From Pseudomonadota bacterium (GTDB lineage: Bacteria > Pseudomonadota > Alphaproteobacteria > Dongiales > Dongiaceae): DNA of 64,000 nucleotides. Positions 47,150-55,458 of the stretch are shown here, one piece after another. Position 1 is the first letter of the stretch. Every line of letters begins with the position of its first letter. The stretch spans positions 62,001 through 126,000 of the forward strand of contig JAJYUT010000009.1 of NCBI GenBank assembly GCA_021792365.1, in the 5' to 3' direction. Both the position numbers and the translations under genes were made by a program. Under the pieces are notes generated by a model. The model was given only the letters and a program-made list of their open reading frames with translations, ran no database searches and had not been told where the DNA came from.

Positions 47150-47422
47150 GTCGCCTCCCCTTTCGTCGCTGGCATTCGACGGTCATTTTGCCGGTTGCGC
47201 CGCGAGCGCTCAGGGCGTCCGATGCGCCGGCGGGCTCTTGATCATGGCCGGCCTGACGGCCTCCCGACCATATCCCTGCTGGGCTGATACACTACGCGCG
47301 GCAGACCCGGGGTGCAACCATTACAGCGCCTATCAGGCCCAATCCGGCGAAGTGGTGTAGAAGTGGTCTAACTTAGTTCCGCTTGGTCCCCGTCGCTTGG
47401 CGTATCTCCGGCCGATCGGCGC

Positions 47423-49291
47423 CTATTCAAGCAGCTTGAGGACATTTTGGTATCGCGGATGGCTGCGGACCCGATCGAAGTCGGAATCGTTCCGGACCCA
47501 TGCTCTAGTTTCGTGATTGGCTTGCGGAAGCAGACGCTCCAGCAGGTCGAGGGCAGCGTCTGCCTCCCCCACCAGCGCGTGGAAGCACCCGACGTTGTAT
47601 TGCGTCAGCACATCATCCGGATCAATGGCCAGCGCGTGCTGGGTCAACTCCCGCGCTCGCGCGATATCGCCCAGAGCGAGGTGGCCGAGAGCGCCCAGAT
47701 ACGCTGGCCGCGGATCTTCAGGGTGGCGCGCCATTTCCTGGGCCGCGCGCTTCACGCCTTCGCGCGCGGCCTCCGTCACCCGGTACTCACTGCCAAGACT
47801 TCGATAAACCCCCGTCAAAAGCAATGGAGATTGATAGTCGTCCGGCTTGAGGGCCGCAGCCTGCTCGAACAGGGTTGCGGCCTGCTCGAAGTCCCCCTTT
47901 GAGAAGCACGCCCGGGCGTAGAAATACCAGCCTTCGAACAACGTCCGATCGAGCGCGATCGCCTTCTCGAACTCAGTGACTGCTTCCTCGTAGCGATTGT
48001 CGAGCGACAAGGCCAGGCCGCGTGAGGCATGCGCCTCGGCAAGGTTGCCGTCCAGGTCCAGCGCCTTTGCGCTCGTCGCCAGGATGCGCTCGACCGGGAC
48101 CTCCATGTTGTAATGCAGGAACAGGAACGAATCGCAGTCGGCGATCCCGGCATAGGCGCGGGCATAGAGCTGGTCCAGCTCGATGGCCTTGGTGAACATG
48201 CGCTTCGCCAACAGATAGTATGATCGAGAGTGCCGGTGCAGGAACTGCCGGCCTTTCAAGTAGTATGTGTAGGCTTCGACATTCTCCGTCGGCGCCTGGC
48301 CGACGAGCTTCTTCTCCTGCGGCAGCAGCTTCACCTTGAGCTGCTCGACGATGGTGCGCGTGATCTCGTCCTGGATGGCGAAGATGTCGGTCAAGTCGCG
48401 GTCGTAGCGATCGGCCCAGATGTGCCCGCCATCCTGTCCGTTGATGAGCTGCGCCGTGATGCGCACGCGCGACCCGGCTTTGCGGACGCTTCCTTCCAGG
48501 ACGTATTTGACGCCGAGCTCGTTGCTGACCTGCTGTACCTTCGCGGGGCGGCCCTTGAAGGTGAAGACGGAGTTGCGCGCCACCACGAACAACCCGGAGA
48601 TCTTCGACAGATCCGTGATGATATCCTCTGTCATTCCGTCGCTGAAATACTCCTGCTCCGGATCGCCGCTCATGTTGTTGAACGGCAGGACAGCGATGGA
48701 CGGCTTATCGGTGCGACCGTCCGAACCCTGCGCCTCCGTTCGCTTGGCCGTGTTCGAGCGCAGGGGTCCGGGCCTAACCGTGAACACCCGAACCGGCCGT
48801 TCTATGTTCTTCACCGAATGTTCGCCGAGATCCTCGAAATCGATCGCCAGCTTGCCGTCGACGTGTTCGCGTACGGTCGCCGATACGGCGATCCCACCGG
48901 GGCTGGCCAGCGACTGCAGCCGGGCGGCTACGTTGACGCCATCCCCGTAGATGTCGTCTCCGTCGATCATGATGTCGCCGAGGTTGATCCCGATCCGGAA
49001 CCGCACACGACGGTCTACCGCCAGTTCAGGCTCCGCACTGGCCATGGCGCGCTGGATCTCGACGGCGCATCGAACCGCATCGACCACGCTGCCGAACTCC
49101 ACCAGGGCGCCGTCGCCCATCAGTTTGACGATCCGGCCTCCATGCTCGGTAATGCGCGGGTCGATATGCTCGCGACGCAGCGTCTTAAGGCGGCTCAACG
49201 TGCCGGCCTCGTCCATCTCCATCAGCCGGCTATAGCCAACGACATCAGCTGAGAGGATTGCGCTCAACCGACGCTGGACCGAGTCCCCCAT
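47423..49291 (-). CDS. class III adenylate/guanylate cyclase with TolB-like and TPR regions
   Basis: The 622-residue protein has a class III cyclase domain (about 8-165) with LSAILSADVVGYSRLMEMDE, KLMGDGALVEFG and GDGVNVAARLQ. A TolB/FlgO-like segment follows (about 210-330; SIAVLPFNNMSGDPEQEYFS and DLSKISGLFVVARNSVF), then TPRs to the C terminus. There is no membrane helix. It sits between tdm and tmm on the same strand. Architectures of this kind are common in rhizobia and relatives, and the signal is unknown. ATG 49291 is chosen because the longer frame adds unconserved residues. Confidence 0.9.
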   Translation of the reverse strand: MGDSVQRRLSAILSADVVGYSRLMEMDEAGTLSRLKTLRREHIDPRITEHGGRIVKLMGDGALVEFGSVVDAVRCAVEIQRAMASAEPELAVDRRVRFRIGINLGDIMIDGDDIYGDGVNVAARLQSLASPGGIAVSATVREHVDGKLAIDFEDLGEHSVKNIERPVRVFTVRPGPLRSNTAKRTEAQGSDGRTDKPSIAVLPFNNMSGDPEQEYFSDGMTEDIITDLSKISGLFVVARNSVFTFKGRPAKVQQVSNELGVKYVLEGSVRKAGSRVRITAQLINGQDGGHIWADRYDRDLTDIFAIQDEITRTIVEQLKVKLLPQEKKLVGQAPTENVEAYTYYLKGRQFLHRHSRSYYLLAKRMFTKAIELDQLYARAYAGIADCDSFLFLHYNMEVPVERILATSAKALDLDGNLAEAHASRGLALSLDNRYEEAVTEFEKAIALDRTLFEGWYFYARACFSKGDFEQAATLFEQAAALKPDDYQSPLLLTGVYRSLGSEYRVTEAAREGVKRAAQEMARHPEDPRPAYLGALGHLALGDIARARELTQHALAIDPDDVLTQYNVGCFHALVGEADAALDLLERLLPQANHETRAWVRNDSDFDRVRSHPRYQNVLKLLE

Positions 49292-49474
49292 GCCTTTGCC
49301 CTGAACCTGTCTAGTCGTGGTGACCACGAGCATAAGAATATTGATAGAGCCGGGCTACCCAAAAGCGCCCCGCCACCGATTTCGACGATGGCGTCATGGC
49401 CAGCCAGCGATATCCAGGACTCCCCCGGCTCGCCGGCTGATTGAAGGCGACCAGGGGGTGCATCTGCGGTGCCG

Positions 49475-51793
49475 CTACGCCCTCACCCGCGTCTTCTCCG
49501 GATCGTAATGCGGGAAACGCACGACCTTGGCGGGGATGCGCTTCATCTTGCCGTCGAGCTTGCCGATCTCCACCTCGGTGCCGAGCGCGGCATGGGTCAC
49601 GTCGACGCGCGCCAGGGCGATGGTCTTCCTGAGGATCGGCGAGCGGGTGCCGCTGGTGACCACGCCGACCTGGTTGCGGCCGATGAACACGCCGTCGCCA
49701 TGCACCGCCATCTCGCTATCGGCGATGTCGAGGCCCACCAGGGTGCGCTGCGGATGCTCCTTGCGGCGGAGGAGCGCCTCGCGCCCGACGAAGTCCTCGG
49801 CCTTGGTCTTGAGCGGGACCGTGAAGCCGATGCCGGCCTCGAACGGGTCGGTCTGGTCGCAGAACTCGTAGCCGTAGAAAATGAGCCCGGCCTCGATGCG
49901 GAGCATGTCGAGCGCCTCCAGGCCACAGGGCGCGATGTCATAGGGCCTGCCCGCTTCCGTGATCGCGTCGAACACCGCCGGCGCATCCTTCGGATGGCAG
50001 AACACCTCGTAGCCAAGCTCACCGGTATAGCCGGTGCGCGAGACCACCACCGGCGCGCCATTGAAGTCGCCGATACGCCCGATGGTGAAGCGGAACCATT
50101 GCAGTTCCTCGATCGAGGTCTGCGCCGGCGGCGTCCACACCACCTGCTTCAGGATCTCGCGGCTCTTCGGGCCCTGGACGGAGAGGTTGTGCAGCTGGTC
50201 GGTCGAGGAGCGCACCCACGCGCGCAAGCCCAGCTTCTGCCCCAGCTCGCGCAACGCGAGGCCGCTCGCTTCGTCGCCGCCGATGAAGCGAAAATTGTCC
50301 TTGCCCAGGCGGAAGATCGTGCAATCGTCGATCATGCCGCCGGTCTCGTGGCACATCGCCGAATAGACCACCTGCCCTTCCGAGAGCTTGCGCACGTCGC
50401 GCGTCACCGCGCGCTGCAGCAGCGTCTCGGCATCCGGCCCGGTCACCTCGAACTTGCGCAGCGGCGAGAGGTCGATCATCGCCGCGCGCTCGCGGCAGGC
50501 CCAGTATTCCCCGATCGGCCCCTCGTTGTTGAACCGGCTCGGCAGCCAGTAGCCGCGATATTCCGTGAAGTTGCGCGTGAGCTGCGAGAGGCGCGGATGG
50601 AACGCGGTCTCCTGGGTCATCTGGGCCTCTGAGTCAGGGGTCTTGCGGAAGGCCACCGCGCGCGAGAAGCGCTCCTTGGCCGGATAGGTGCGGATGTGGA
50701 TCGGCGTCGGATCCCAGCCATTGGCGGCATCGATGTCGTCCGGGCAGGCGGAGGACACGCAGACCAGGTCGGTCAGCGCGCGGAACAGCACGAAATCGCC
50801 GGGGCGCGACCACGGCTCGTCCAGGTACAGCACGTTATTATGGTCGATCGCCGTGTTGTAGAAGAGGTTGAGCGCCGCCCAGCCGCGCCGCCTTTGCACG
50901 CCATAGGGCGCGAGCGCGTCGCTGAAGTTGTCCGAGCAGTTCGGGTGCCCCGGATAACCCATGTCCTCGTAGTATTTCGCCGTGCAGGCGAGCGCGAAAT
51001 TGTCGTGCCGCCCGCAGGTGTCCTGCACCAGCTCGACCAGCGGCTGGAAATCCTGGTCGAACACCTTCGCGAACAGGCCCGGCCCCGGATAGCCGCGCCC
51101 CAGCAGCGTGCGCGTCACCGTGTTGTCGAGGTCGCGCTCTTGTCCCTTCTGCAGCGCGCGCGCGTTGAAGCAATGGAAGTCGGAGCATTGCCGCCCGAAG
51201 CTGTCGATGATCTGGATGTAATCGCCTTCCTTCACCTCGTAGGCGCGGGCGGAGGAGCGCGGAACCTCGATATCTAGCCGCGCATCGGCCAGCGGATCGG
51301 GCAGCAGCGCGAAAGCCTCCGAGCGTGGGCTCGCGCGCGCGATCCGCACCTCGATCTCGGTCGCGGTGTCCTGCGCCTCCGGCGCCATCGCCGCGGCCGG
51401 GGCCGCGACGATCAGCACACCGCTGGCTTGCGCCGTGAACTCCGCCTCCGCGCCCGCCGCGCTGTCGCCGCCGAACAGGCGCAGCGCCTTGGCCTCGGCC
51501 AGGTCGATGCCGCGGCGCCGGAGGCCGGCGAGCACCTTGCGCGCGCTCTCCGACTTGCTCGCAAGGATCGTGCGCAACCCGTCCGCGACGCCACAGACCT
51601 TGCCCCCGATCAAGCCCGGATCGACCCGGCCCTCGGCATCGGCGGCCAGCACCTCGCAGGGCTGCCGCCCCTCGACATCGATGAGCGTGATCCGGTCGCC
51701 GGGCGCGACCGCGAGGATTGCGGCGCCACCGCCTGATACCCGGTAGCGCTCGACCCCGCTGGGCAGATTGGGCACGCGGCGATCGATCAGCAT
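49475..51793 (-). CDS. tdm: trimethylamine-N-oxide demethylase Tdm
   Basis: The 772-residue protein has the two-part Tdm architecture. An N-terminal DUF1989-type region (about 1-370) carries cysteine-rich metal-site blocks (RQCSDFHCF, CGRHDNFALAC, GHPNCSDNF). A C-terminal GcvT-like tetrahydrofolate-binding half (about 390-770) has SRTGYTGELGYEVF and FVGREALLRRKEHPQRTLVG. Known Tdm enzymes split TMAO into dimethylamine and formaldehyde, the latter captured by the folate half. It is divergent from the flavin reductase gene, and the shared gap carries an ATTGGT-type repeat. Confidence 0.9.
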   Translation of the reverse strand: MLIDRRVPNLPSGVERYRVSGGGAAILAVAPGDRITLIDVEGRQPCEVLAADAEGRVDPGLIGGKVCGVADGLRTILASKSESARKVLAGLRRRGIDLAEAKALRLFGGDSAAGAEAEFTAQASGVLIVAAPAAAMAPEAQDTATEIEVRIARASPRSEAFALLPDPLADARLDIEVPRSSARAYEVKEGDYIQIIDSFGRQCSDFHCFNARALQKGQERDLDNTVTRTLLGRGYPGPGLFAKVFDQDFQPLVELVQDTCGRHDNFALACTAKYYEDMGYPGHPNCSDNFSDALAPYGVQRRRGWAALNLFYNTAIDHNNVLYLDEPWSRPGDFVLFRALTDLVCVSSACPDDIDAANGWDPTPIHIRTYPAKERFSRAVAFRKTPDSEAQMTQETAFHPRLSQLTRNFTEYRGYWLPSRFNNEGPIGEYWACRERAAMIDLSPLRKFEVTGPDAETLLQRAVTRDVRKLSEGQVVYSAMCHETGGMIDDCTIFRLGKDNFRFIGGDEASGLALRELGQKLGLRAWVRSSTDQLHNLSVQGPKSREILKQVVWTPPAQTSIEELQWFRFTIGRIGDFNGAPVVVSRTGYTGELGYEVFCHPKDAPAVFDAITEAGRPYDIAPCGLEALDMLRIEAGLIFYGYEFCDQTDPFEAGIGFTVPLKTKAEDFVGREALLRRKEHPQRTLVGLDIADSEMAVHGDGVFIGRNQVGVVTSGTRSPILRKTIALARVDVTHAALGTEVEIGKLDGKMKRIPAKVVRFPHYDPEKTRVRA

Positions 51794-51886
51794 GTTGTTA
51801 TCCTCTTGGACAGGCGCCTCCGGTCCAGCTTCCGCACTACTGTGGCGCCGCGGGAAATGCTAAAAGATGCGTTCACGGCGATCAAC

Positions 51887-51898
51887 GACCAAAAGGTC
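51887..51898. promoter_or_regulatory. GACC-N4-GGTC dyad next to the ATTGGT repeat
   Basis: GACCAAAAGGTC lies 12 bases before the ATTGGT repeat, in the divergent gap between tdm and the flavin reductase gene. Confidence 0.3.
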
Positions 51899-51910
51899 TG
51901 CCGGTCGGAA

Positions 51911-51926
51911 ATTGGTCTGGATTGGT
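51911..51926 (+). promoter_or_regulatory. ATTGGT-N4-ATTGGT operator candidate, tdm/flavin-reductase gap
   Basis: ATTGGTCTGGATTGGT is a perfect direct repeat with 10-bp period. The same core occurs in two other intergenic regions of the methylamine cluster. Confidence 0.6.
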
Positions 51927-51943
51927 TGCGAACACACGGTTCG

Positions 51944-52465
51944 ATGCAGCAGGACACGGGGCTACAGACTTCGGGAATCAACCCGCGCGAATTCCGCAAT
52001 GCGCTCGGCTGCTTCCCGACCGGCGTCACCATCATCACGACGCTCGACCCGCGCGGCCAGACCGTGGGCATCACCGCCAATTCCTTCAACTCGGTCTCCA
52101 TGGATCCGCCCTTGATCCTGTTCAGCCTGAGCCGCGGCGCCTATTCCATGCGCGCCTTCCTCTCGACCGACCATTTCGCGGTCAATGTGCTGAGCCTCGG
52201 CCAGGCCGAACTCTCGCGGCGCTTCGCCACCGCCTCAGCCGATAAATGGGCGGAGCTCCACTTCGAGATCTGGGATTCCGGCTGCCCCATCCTGCCGGGC
52301 TGCGCGGCCAATTTCGAATGCCGCACCGAGCATACCTATGACGGCGGCGACCACGTGATCTTCGTCGGGCGTGTCATCCGCATGCGCCACGACCCGGCGA
52401 TCAAGCCGCTCCTGTTTCACCAGGGCGAGTACCGCTCGGTCGAAGCCCTGGGCAGCGTGTCGTGA
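51944..52465 (+). CDS. flavin reductase-type FMN-binding split-barrel protein
   Basis: The 173-residue protein matches the flavin reductase-like family: REFRNALGCFPTGVTIITTL (about 15-34), TANSFNSVSMDPPLILFSLS (the FMN-binding loop) and FECRTEHTYDGGDHVIFVGR with the conserved Asp-His. Such proteins supply reduced flavin to monooxygenases or act as oxidoreductases themselves. The ATG at 51944 leaves the ATTGGT repeat in the promoter; an in-frame ATG at 51858 would put it inside the gene. It is divergent from tdm and followed after 10 bases by an uncharacterised gene. Its partner is not identified. Confidence 0.85.
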   Translation: MQQDTGLQTSGINPREFRNALGCFPTGVTIITTLDPRGQTVGITANSFNSVSMDPPLILFSLSRGAYSMRAFLSTDHFAVNVLSLGQAELSRRFATASADKWAELHFEIWDSGCPILPGCAANFECRTEHTYDGGDHVIFVGRVIRMRHDPAIKPLLFHQGEYRSVEALGSVS

Positions 52466-52475
52466 GAGGCGCGCC

Positions 52476-53105
52476 GTGACCCGCCCAGGCAGCAAAAATG
52501 GCAGCAAAAATGGCAACAACAATGGCAACAACGTGGTGCTGACCGAAGCCGCCGCCCAGCAGATGCGCGACGATTTCATCGGCTGGCAATGCCGTCTGCG
52601 CCAGCTTTCCGCGCGCCAGGCCGGCGGCCGCCCTCTGCAGGGCATGCGCCCCAGGGTGCTCTCGCCCGCGGGCGACGAGCTCTCGCCCGGCATCATCGTG
52701 CTGATCGTCGAGCGCGACCCGGCCGACACCACGCAGATGCTGCGCTTCCAGTACCAGAAGACGCACGATCCCATCGAGCGCTACGACAAGGTGCTCGAGC
52801 TGCTGCAAGCAGCCTATTTCCAGTATCCGAAGAGCTTCAGCGACGAGATCACGGCCCTGTTCGGCCCCGCCTCGGAGCTGCCCGCGACCCTGCTGCATCT
52901 CGGCCGCTGTATCCTGGAGTTCGAGCAATTCACCGAATGCTACAGCATTCCATGCACGGTGACCGAATTGCCTGAGTCGCACGACTTCTACCAGGCCACC
53001 TACTGGCACAACCACATGTTCAACCCGAACACGCCCCCCGGCATCCGCGTGCTCAGCTTCAAGCCCGACTGGCCCCACGCCGCCACCTGGCGCACGGAAG
53101 CTTGA
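52476..53105 (+). CDS. uncharacterised protein with Asn/Lys/Gly-repeat N terminus
   Basis: The 209-residue protein has no family I recognise. Residues 5-19 are GSKNGSKNGNNNGNN, encoded by near-perfect 12-bp repeats (GGCAGCAAAAAT and variants). The rest is a soluble domain with EITALFGPASELPATLLHLG and FYQATYWHNHMFNPNTPPGI (about 165-184). GAGAGGCGCC precedes GTG 52476. It follows the flavin reductase gene after 10 bases, so both are probably co-transcribed in the methylamine locus. The His- and Trp-rich block could be a metal site, which is inference. Confidence 0.65.
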   Translation: MTRPGSKNGSKNGNNNGNNVVLTEAAAQQMRDDFIGWQCRLRQLSARQAGGRPLQGMRPRVLSPAGDELSPGIIVLIVERDPADTTQMLRFQYQKTHDPIERYDKVLELLQAAYFQYPKSFSDEITALFGPASELPATLLHLGRCILEFEQFTECYSIPCTVTELPESHDFYQATYWHNHMFNPNTPPGIRVLSFKPDWPHAATWRTEA

Positions 53106-53115
53106 CGCTCCCAAA

Positions 53116-53165
53116 ATGTCATCCCGGGCACGCGTAGCGCGACCCGGGACCCATGCGGCGCATCA
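53116..53165. repeat. family B repeat, copy 2 (half)
   Basis: TGTCATCCCGGGCACGCGTA then GCGACCCGGGACCCATGCGG. This is the left half of the family B element, at the end of the uncharacterised gene and just before the GIY-YIG gene. Confidence 0.7.
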
Positions 53166-53177
53166 ACAGGCGCGCTC

Positions 53178-53462
53178 TCAAGTGATCCCGTCAAACAAGT
53201 CCCGCCACTCCGGATTCTTCTCCCGGATCAGCGCGATCTTCCAGTCCCGTGCCCAGCGCTTCACTCGCTTCTCGCGCTGGATCGCTTCCAGAACGCTCTC
53301 ATGCTCCTCGAAATACACGAGCATCTTCACGTTGTACGTCTTGGTGAAGCCGGGTACCGCACCGTCACGATGCTCAGCCACACGACGAATCAGATCATTC
53401 GTGACGCCTACATAGAGCGTCCCGCGCGGCTTGCTCGCAAGGATGTACACCCAGTACGACAC
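53178..53462 (-). CDS. GIY-YIG nuclease-domain protein
   Basis: The 94-residue protein is a single GIY-YIG domain: YWVYILASKPRGTLYVGVTN (3-22), RRVAEHRDGAVPGFTKTYNV (26-45) with the catalytic Arg region, and a C-terminal helix with REKRVKRWARDWK. Stand-alone UPF0213/YhbQ-like GIY-YIG proteins of this size are common, and their targets are unknown. It is flanked on both sides by family B repeats, which may not be accidental. It is on the opposite strand to the uncharacterised gene before it. Confidence 0.88.
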   Translation of the reverse strand: MSYWVYILASKPRGTLYVGVTNDLIRRVAEHRDGAVPGFTKTYNVKMLVYFEEHESVLEAIQREKRVKRWARDWKIALIREKNPEWRDLFDGIT

Positions 53463-53486
53463 CGCCCTTCCCGCTCTCTCACAAAT

Positions 53487-53625
53487 GTCACCCCGGGCGC
53501 ACAGCGCGACCCGGGACCATACGGTGCCCCGGTGTAGCGCAACTGAAAAGCGAAAATTTGCGGGCGTTCCATGGGTCCCGGATCAGCCGCTGGCGCGGCT
53601 GTCCGGGATGACATCGTGGAAGAGT
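53487..53625. repeat. family B repeat, copy 3
   Basis: TGTCACCCCGGGCGCACAGC and GACCCGGGACC at the left; CATGGGTCCCGGATCAGCCG and GTCCGGGATGACATCG at the right. This is a full-length imperfect inverted repeat, between the GIY-YIG gene and the end of the 132-residue gene. Confidence 0.75.
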
Positions 53626-53643
53626 GTCGAGAACGGAAGCTAG

Positions 53644-54042
53644 CTAGAACTTCTTATACGCCCGCTTCAGATCCCACAGCGGGTGCTTCTTCGACATCTG
53701 GAACTTGATCAGCAGTTCGCGCGCGAGCATGTCGCGGCCCTGCTGGTCCTCGGGCAGCTTCATCTCCGGCGGGATGGTGACCCAGCCGTTGCAGTTGCGG
53801 TCGAAGATCGCGGGGCGGCCTTCCTCGTAGCCCATGTGGACGTCCTCCAGCCAGTTGAGGTCGTCCCAGCCCATCATCTCGATGTATTTCTCGAGGAAGG
53901 GCGTGAGGCGCGCATAATCCGGCACCATGTTCACATCGTAGCGATAGCCGATGTGCTGGCCGATCTCCTTCTCGCGCTTGGTGTCGAGGCCGGCGGCGTC
54001 CTTGATGAACTTGTCGACGTCCTGAGTCTTGGTCGTTGCCAT
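53644..54042 (-). CDS. uncharacterised 132-residue protein next to mgsC
   Basis: I do not recognise the family. The protein is acidic-basic mixed and soluble, without cysteine clusters or a signal peptide: MATTKTQDVDKFIKDAAGLD, then YRYDVNMVPDYARLTPFLEK, LNWLEDVHMGYEEGRPAIFD and the end WDLKRAYKKF. It starts 14 bases after the mgsC stop, so it is very likely the last gene of the gmaS-mgsABC operon. A role in N-methylglutamate synthase assembly or in one of the amine steps is possible. GGGAGACTTGAGCC precedes the ATG. Confidence 0.75.
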   Translation of the reverse strand: MATTKTQDVDKFIKDAAGLDTKREKEIGQHIGYRYDVNMVPDYARLTPFLEKYIEMMGWDDLNWLEDVHMGYEEGRPAIFDRNCNGWVTIPPEMKLPEDQQGRDMLARELLIKFQMSKKHPLWDLKRAYKKF

Positions 54043-54056
54043 GGCTCAAGTCTCCC

Positions 54057-55433
54057 TTAGTAGCGCGTCATGTCGGGCCGGCCGACGGTGTGCTGCGTGC
54101 CGGCGAGCGGCACCATCGCCATCGCCGAGGCTTCCATGGTGAGGGCCGCGAGATCCTCCGGCTCCAGCGAATGCACGTCGGTCTTGCCGCAGGCGCGCGC
54201 CATCATCTGCGCTTCGATGGTGAGCGTGTGCAGGAAGTTGTAGACGCGCTCCGCCGCCGCATCGGGATCGAGCCGCTTGCGCAGCACGGGATCCTGGGTC
54301 GCGACGCCGACCGGGCAGCGGCCGGTGTGGCAATGATAACAATAGCCCGCTTCGACGCCCATCTCCTTCTCGTAATCGGCCTCGGGGATTTCCTTGTTGC
54401 AGTTCAAGGCCATCAGCGACGAGTGGCCGATCGCGATGGCATCGGCGCCGAGCGCCAGCGCCTTCGCCACGTCCGAGCCGTTGCGGATGCCGCCGGCATA
54501 GACCAGCGAGATCTCGCCCGACTTGCCGAGATCGTCCAGCGCCTTGCGCGCCTGGCGGATCGCCGCGATGCCGGGCACACCGGTATCCTCGGTCGCGAGA
54601 TGCGGGCCCGCGCCGGTGGAGCCTTCCATGCCGTCGATATAGATCGAATCCGGCCCGCACTTGATCGCCATGCGCACGTCGTCATAGACGCGCGCGGCGC
54701 CGAGCTTGAGCTGGATCGGGATCTCGTGGTTGGTCGCCTCGCGGATCTCCTGGATCTTGAGCGCGAGGTCGTCGGGGCCGAGCCAGTCCGGATGGCGCGC
54801 GGGCGAGCGCTGGTCGATGCCGGCCGGCAGCGAGCGCATCTCCGCCACCTGGTCCGTCACCTTCTGGCCCATGAGGTGGCCGCCGAGGCCGACCTTGCAG
54901 CCCTGTCCGATGAAGAACTCGCAGGCATCCGCCAGCTGCAGATGGTGCGGGTTGAAGCCGTAGCGCGACTGGATGCACTGGTAGAACCACTTGGACGAAT
55001 AGCGCCGCTCGTCCGGGATCATGCCGCCCTCGCCGGAGCAGGTCGCCGTGCCCGCCATGGTGGCGCCGCGCGCCAGCGCGATCTTCGCCTCGAAGGAGAG
55101 CGCGCCGAAGCTCATGCCGGTGATGTAGACCGGGATGTCGAGTTCCAGCGGCCGCTTGGCCTTGGGCCCGATGACGGTCTTGGTCAGGCATTTCTCGCGA
55201 TAGCCTTCGATCACGAAGCGCGTCAGCGTGCCGGGCAGGAAGGTCAGGTCGTCCCAATGCGGGATCTTCTTGAACAAAGAAAATCCGCGCATGCGGTAGC
55301 GGCCGAGCTCCGACTTGATGTGGATGTCGTCGATGACCTCCGGGGTGAAAATGCGGCTCTGGCCGAGGCGGCTGGTATCGCGCTTCGGCTTCATCACAGG
55401 CTGAACCTGCGGCGCGACTTTCTCTTGCGACAT
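54057..55433 (-). CDS. mgsC: N-methylglutamate synthase subunit C (FMN/glutamate synthase-like)
   Basis: The 458-residue protein is the FMN-binding, central part of a glutamate synthase as a separate subunit. It shows ITGMSFGALSFEAKIALARG, SGEGGMIPDE, IQLKLGAARVYDDV and GADAIAIGHSSLMALNC. The iron-sulfur cysteine block CYHCHTGRCPVGVATQ is typical of GltB. With MgsA (glutaminase-type) and MgsB (GXGXG) it would form N-methylglutamate synthase, making N-methylglutamate from gamma-glutamylmethylamide and 2-oxoglutarate. The gene-order match with gmaS and mgsAB makes this better supported than ordinary GltB. Confidence 0.88.
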   Translation of the reverse strand: MSQEKVAPQVQPVMKPKRDTSRLGQSRIFTPEVIDDIHIKSELGRYRMRGFSLFKKIPHWDDLTFLPGTLTRFVIEGYREKCLTKTVIGPKAKRPLELDIPVYITGMSFGALSFEAKIALARGATMAGTATCSGEGGMIPDERRYSSKWFYQCIQSRYGFNPHHLQLADACEFFIGQGCKVGLGGHLMGQKVTDQVAEMRSLPAGIDQRSPARHPDWLGPDDLALKIQEIREATNHEIPIQLKLGAARVYDDVRMAIKCGPDSIYIDGMEGSTGAGPHLATEDTGVPGIAAIRQARKALDDLGKSGEISLVYAGGIRNGSDVAKALALGADAIAIGHSSLMALNCNKEIPEADYEKEMGVEAGYCYHCHTGRCPVGVATQDPVLRKRLDPDAAAERVYNFLHTLTIEAQMMARACGKTDVHSLEPEDLAALTMEASAMAMVPLAGTQHTVGRPDMTRY

Positions 55434-55458
55434 ATTGCGGGTCCTTTCCTATGAAGCC

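Noticed and set aside
47351-47368. AGTGGT direct repeat upstream of tmm
   Set aside because: It has 11-bp period but a different half-site (AGTGGT, not ATTGGT) and lacks the CTGG core; chance is likely.
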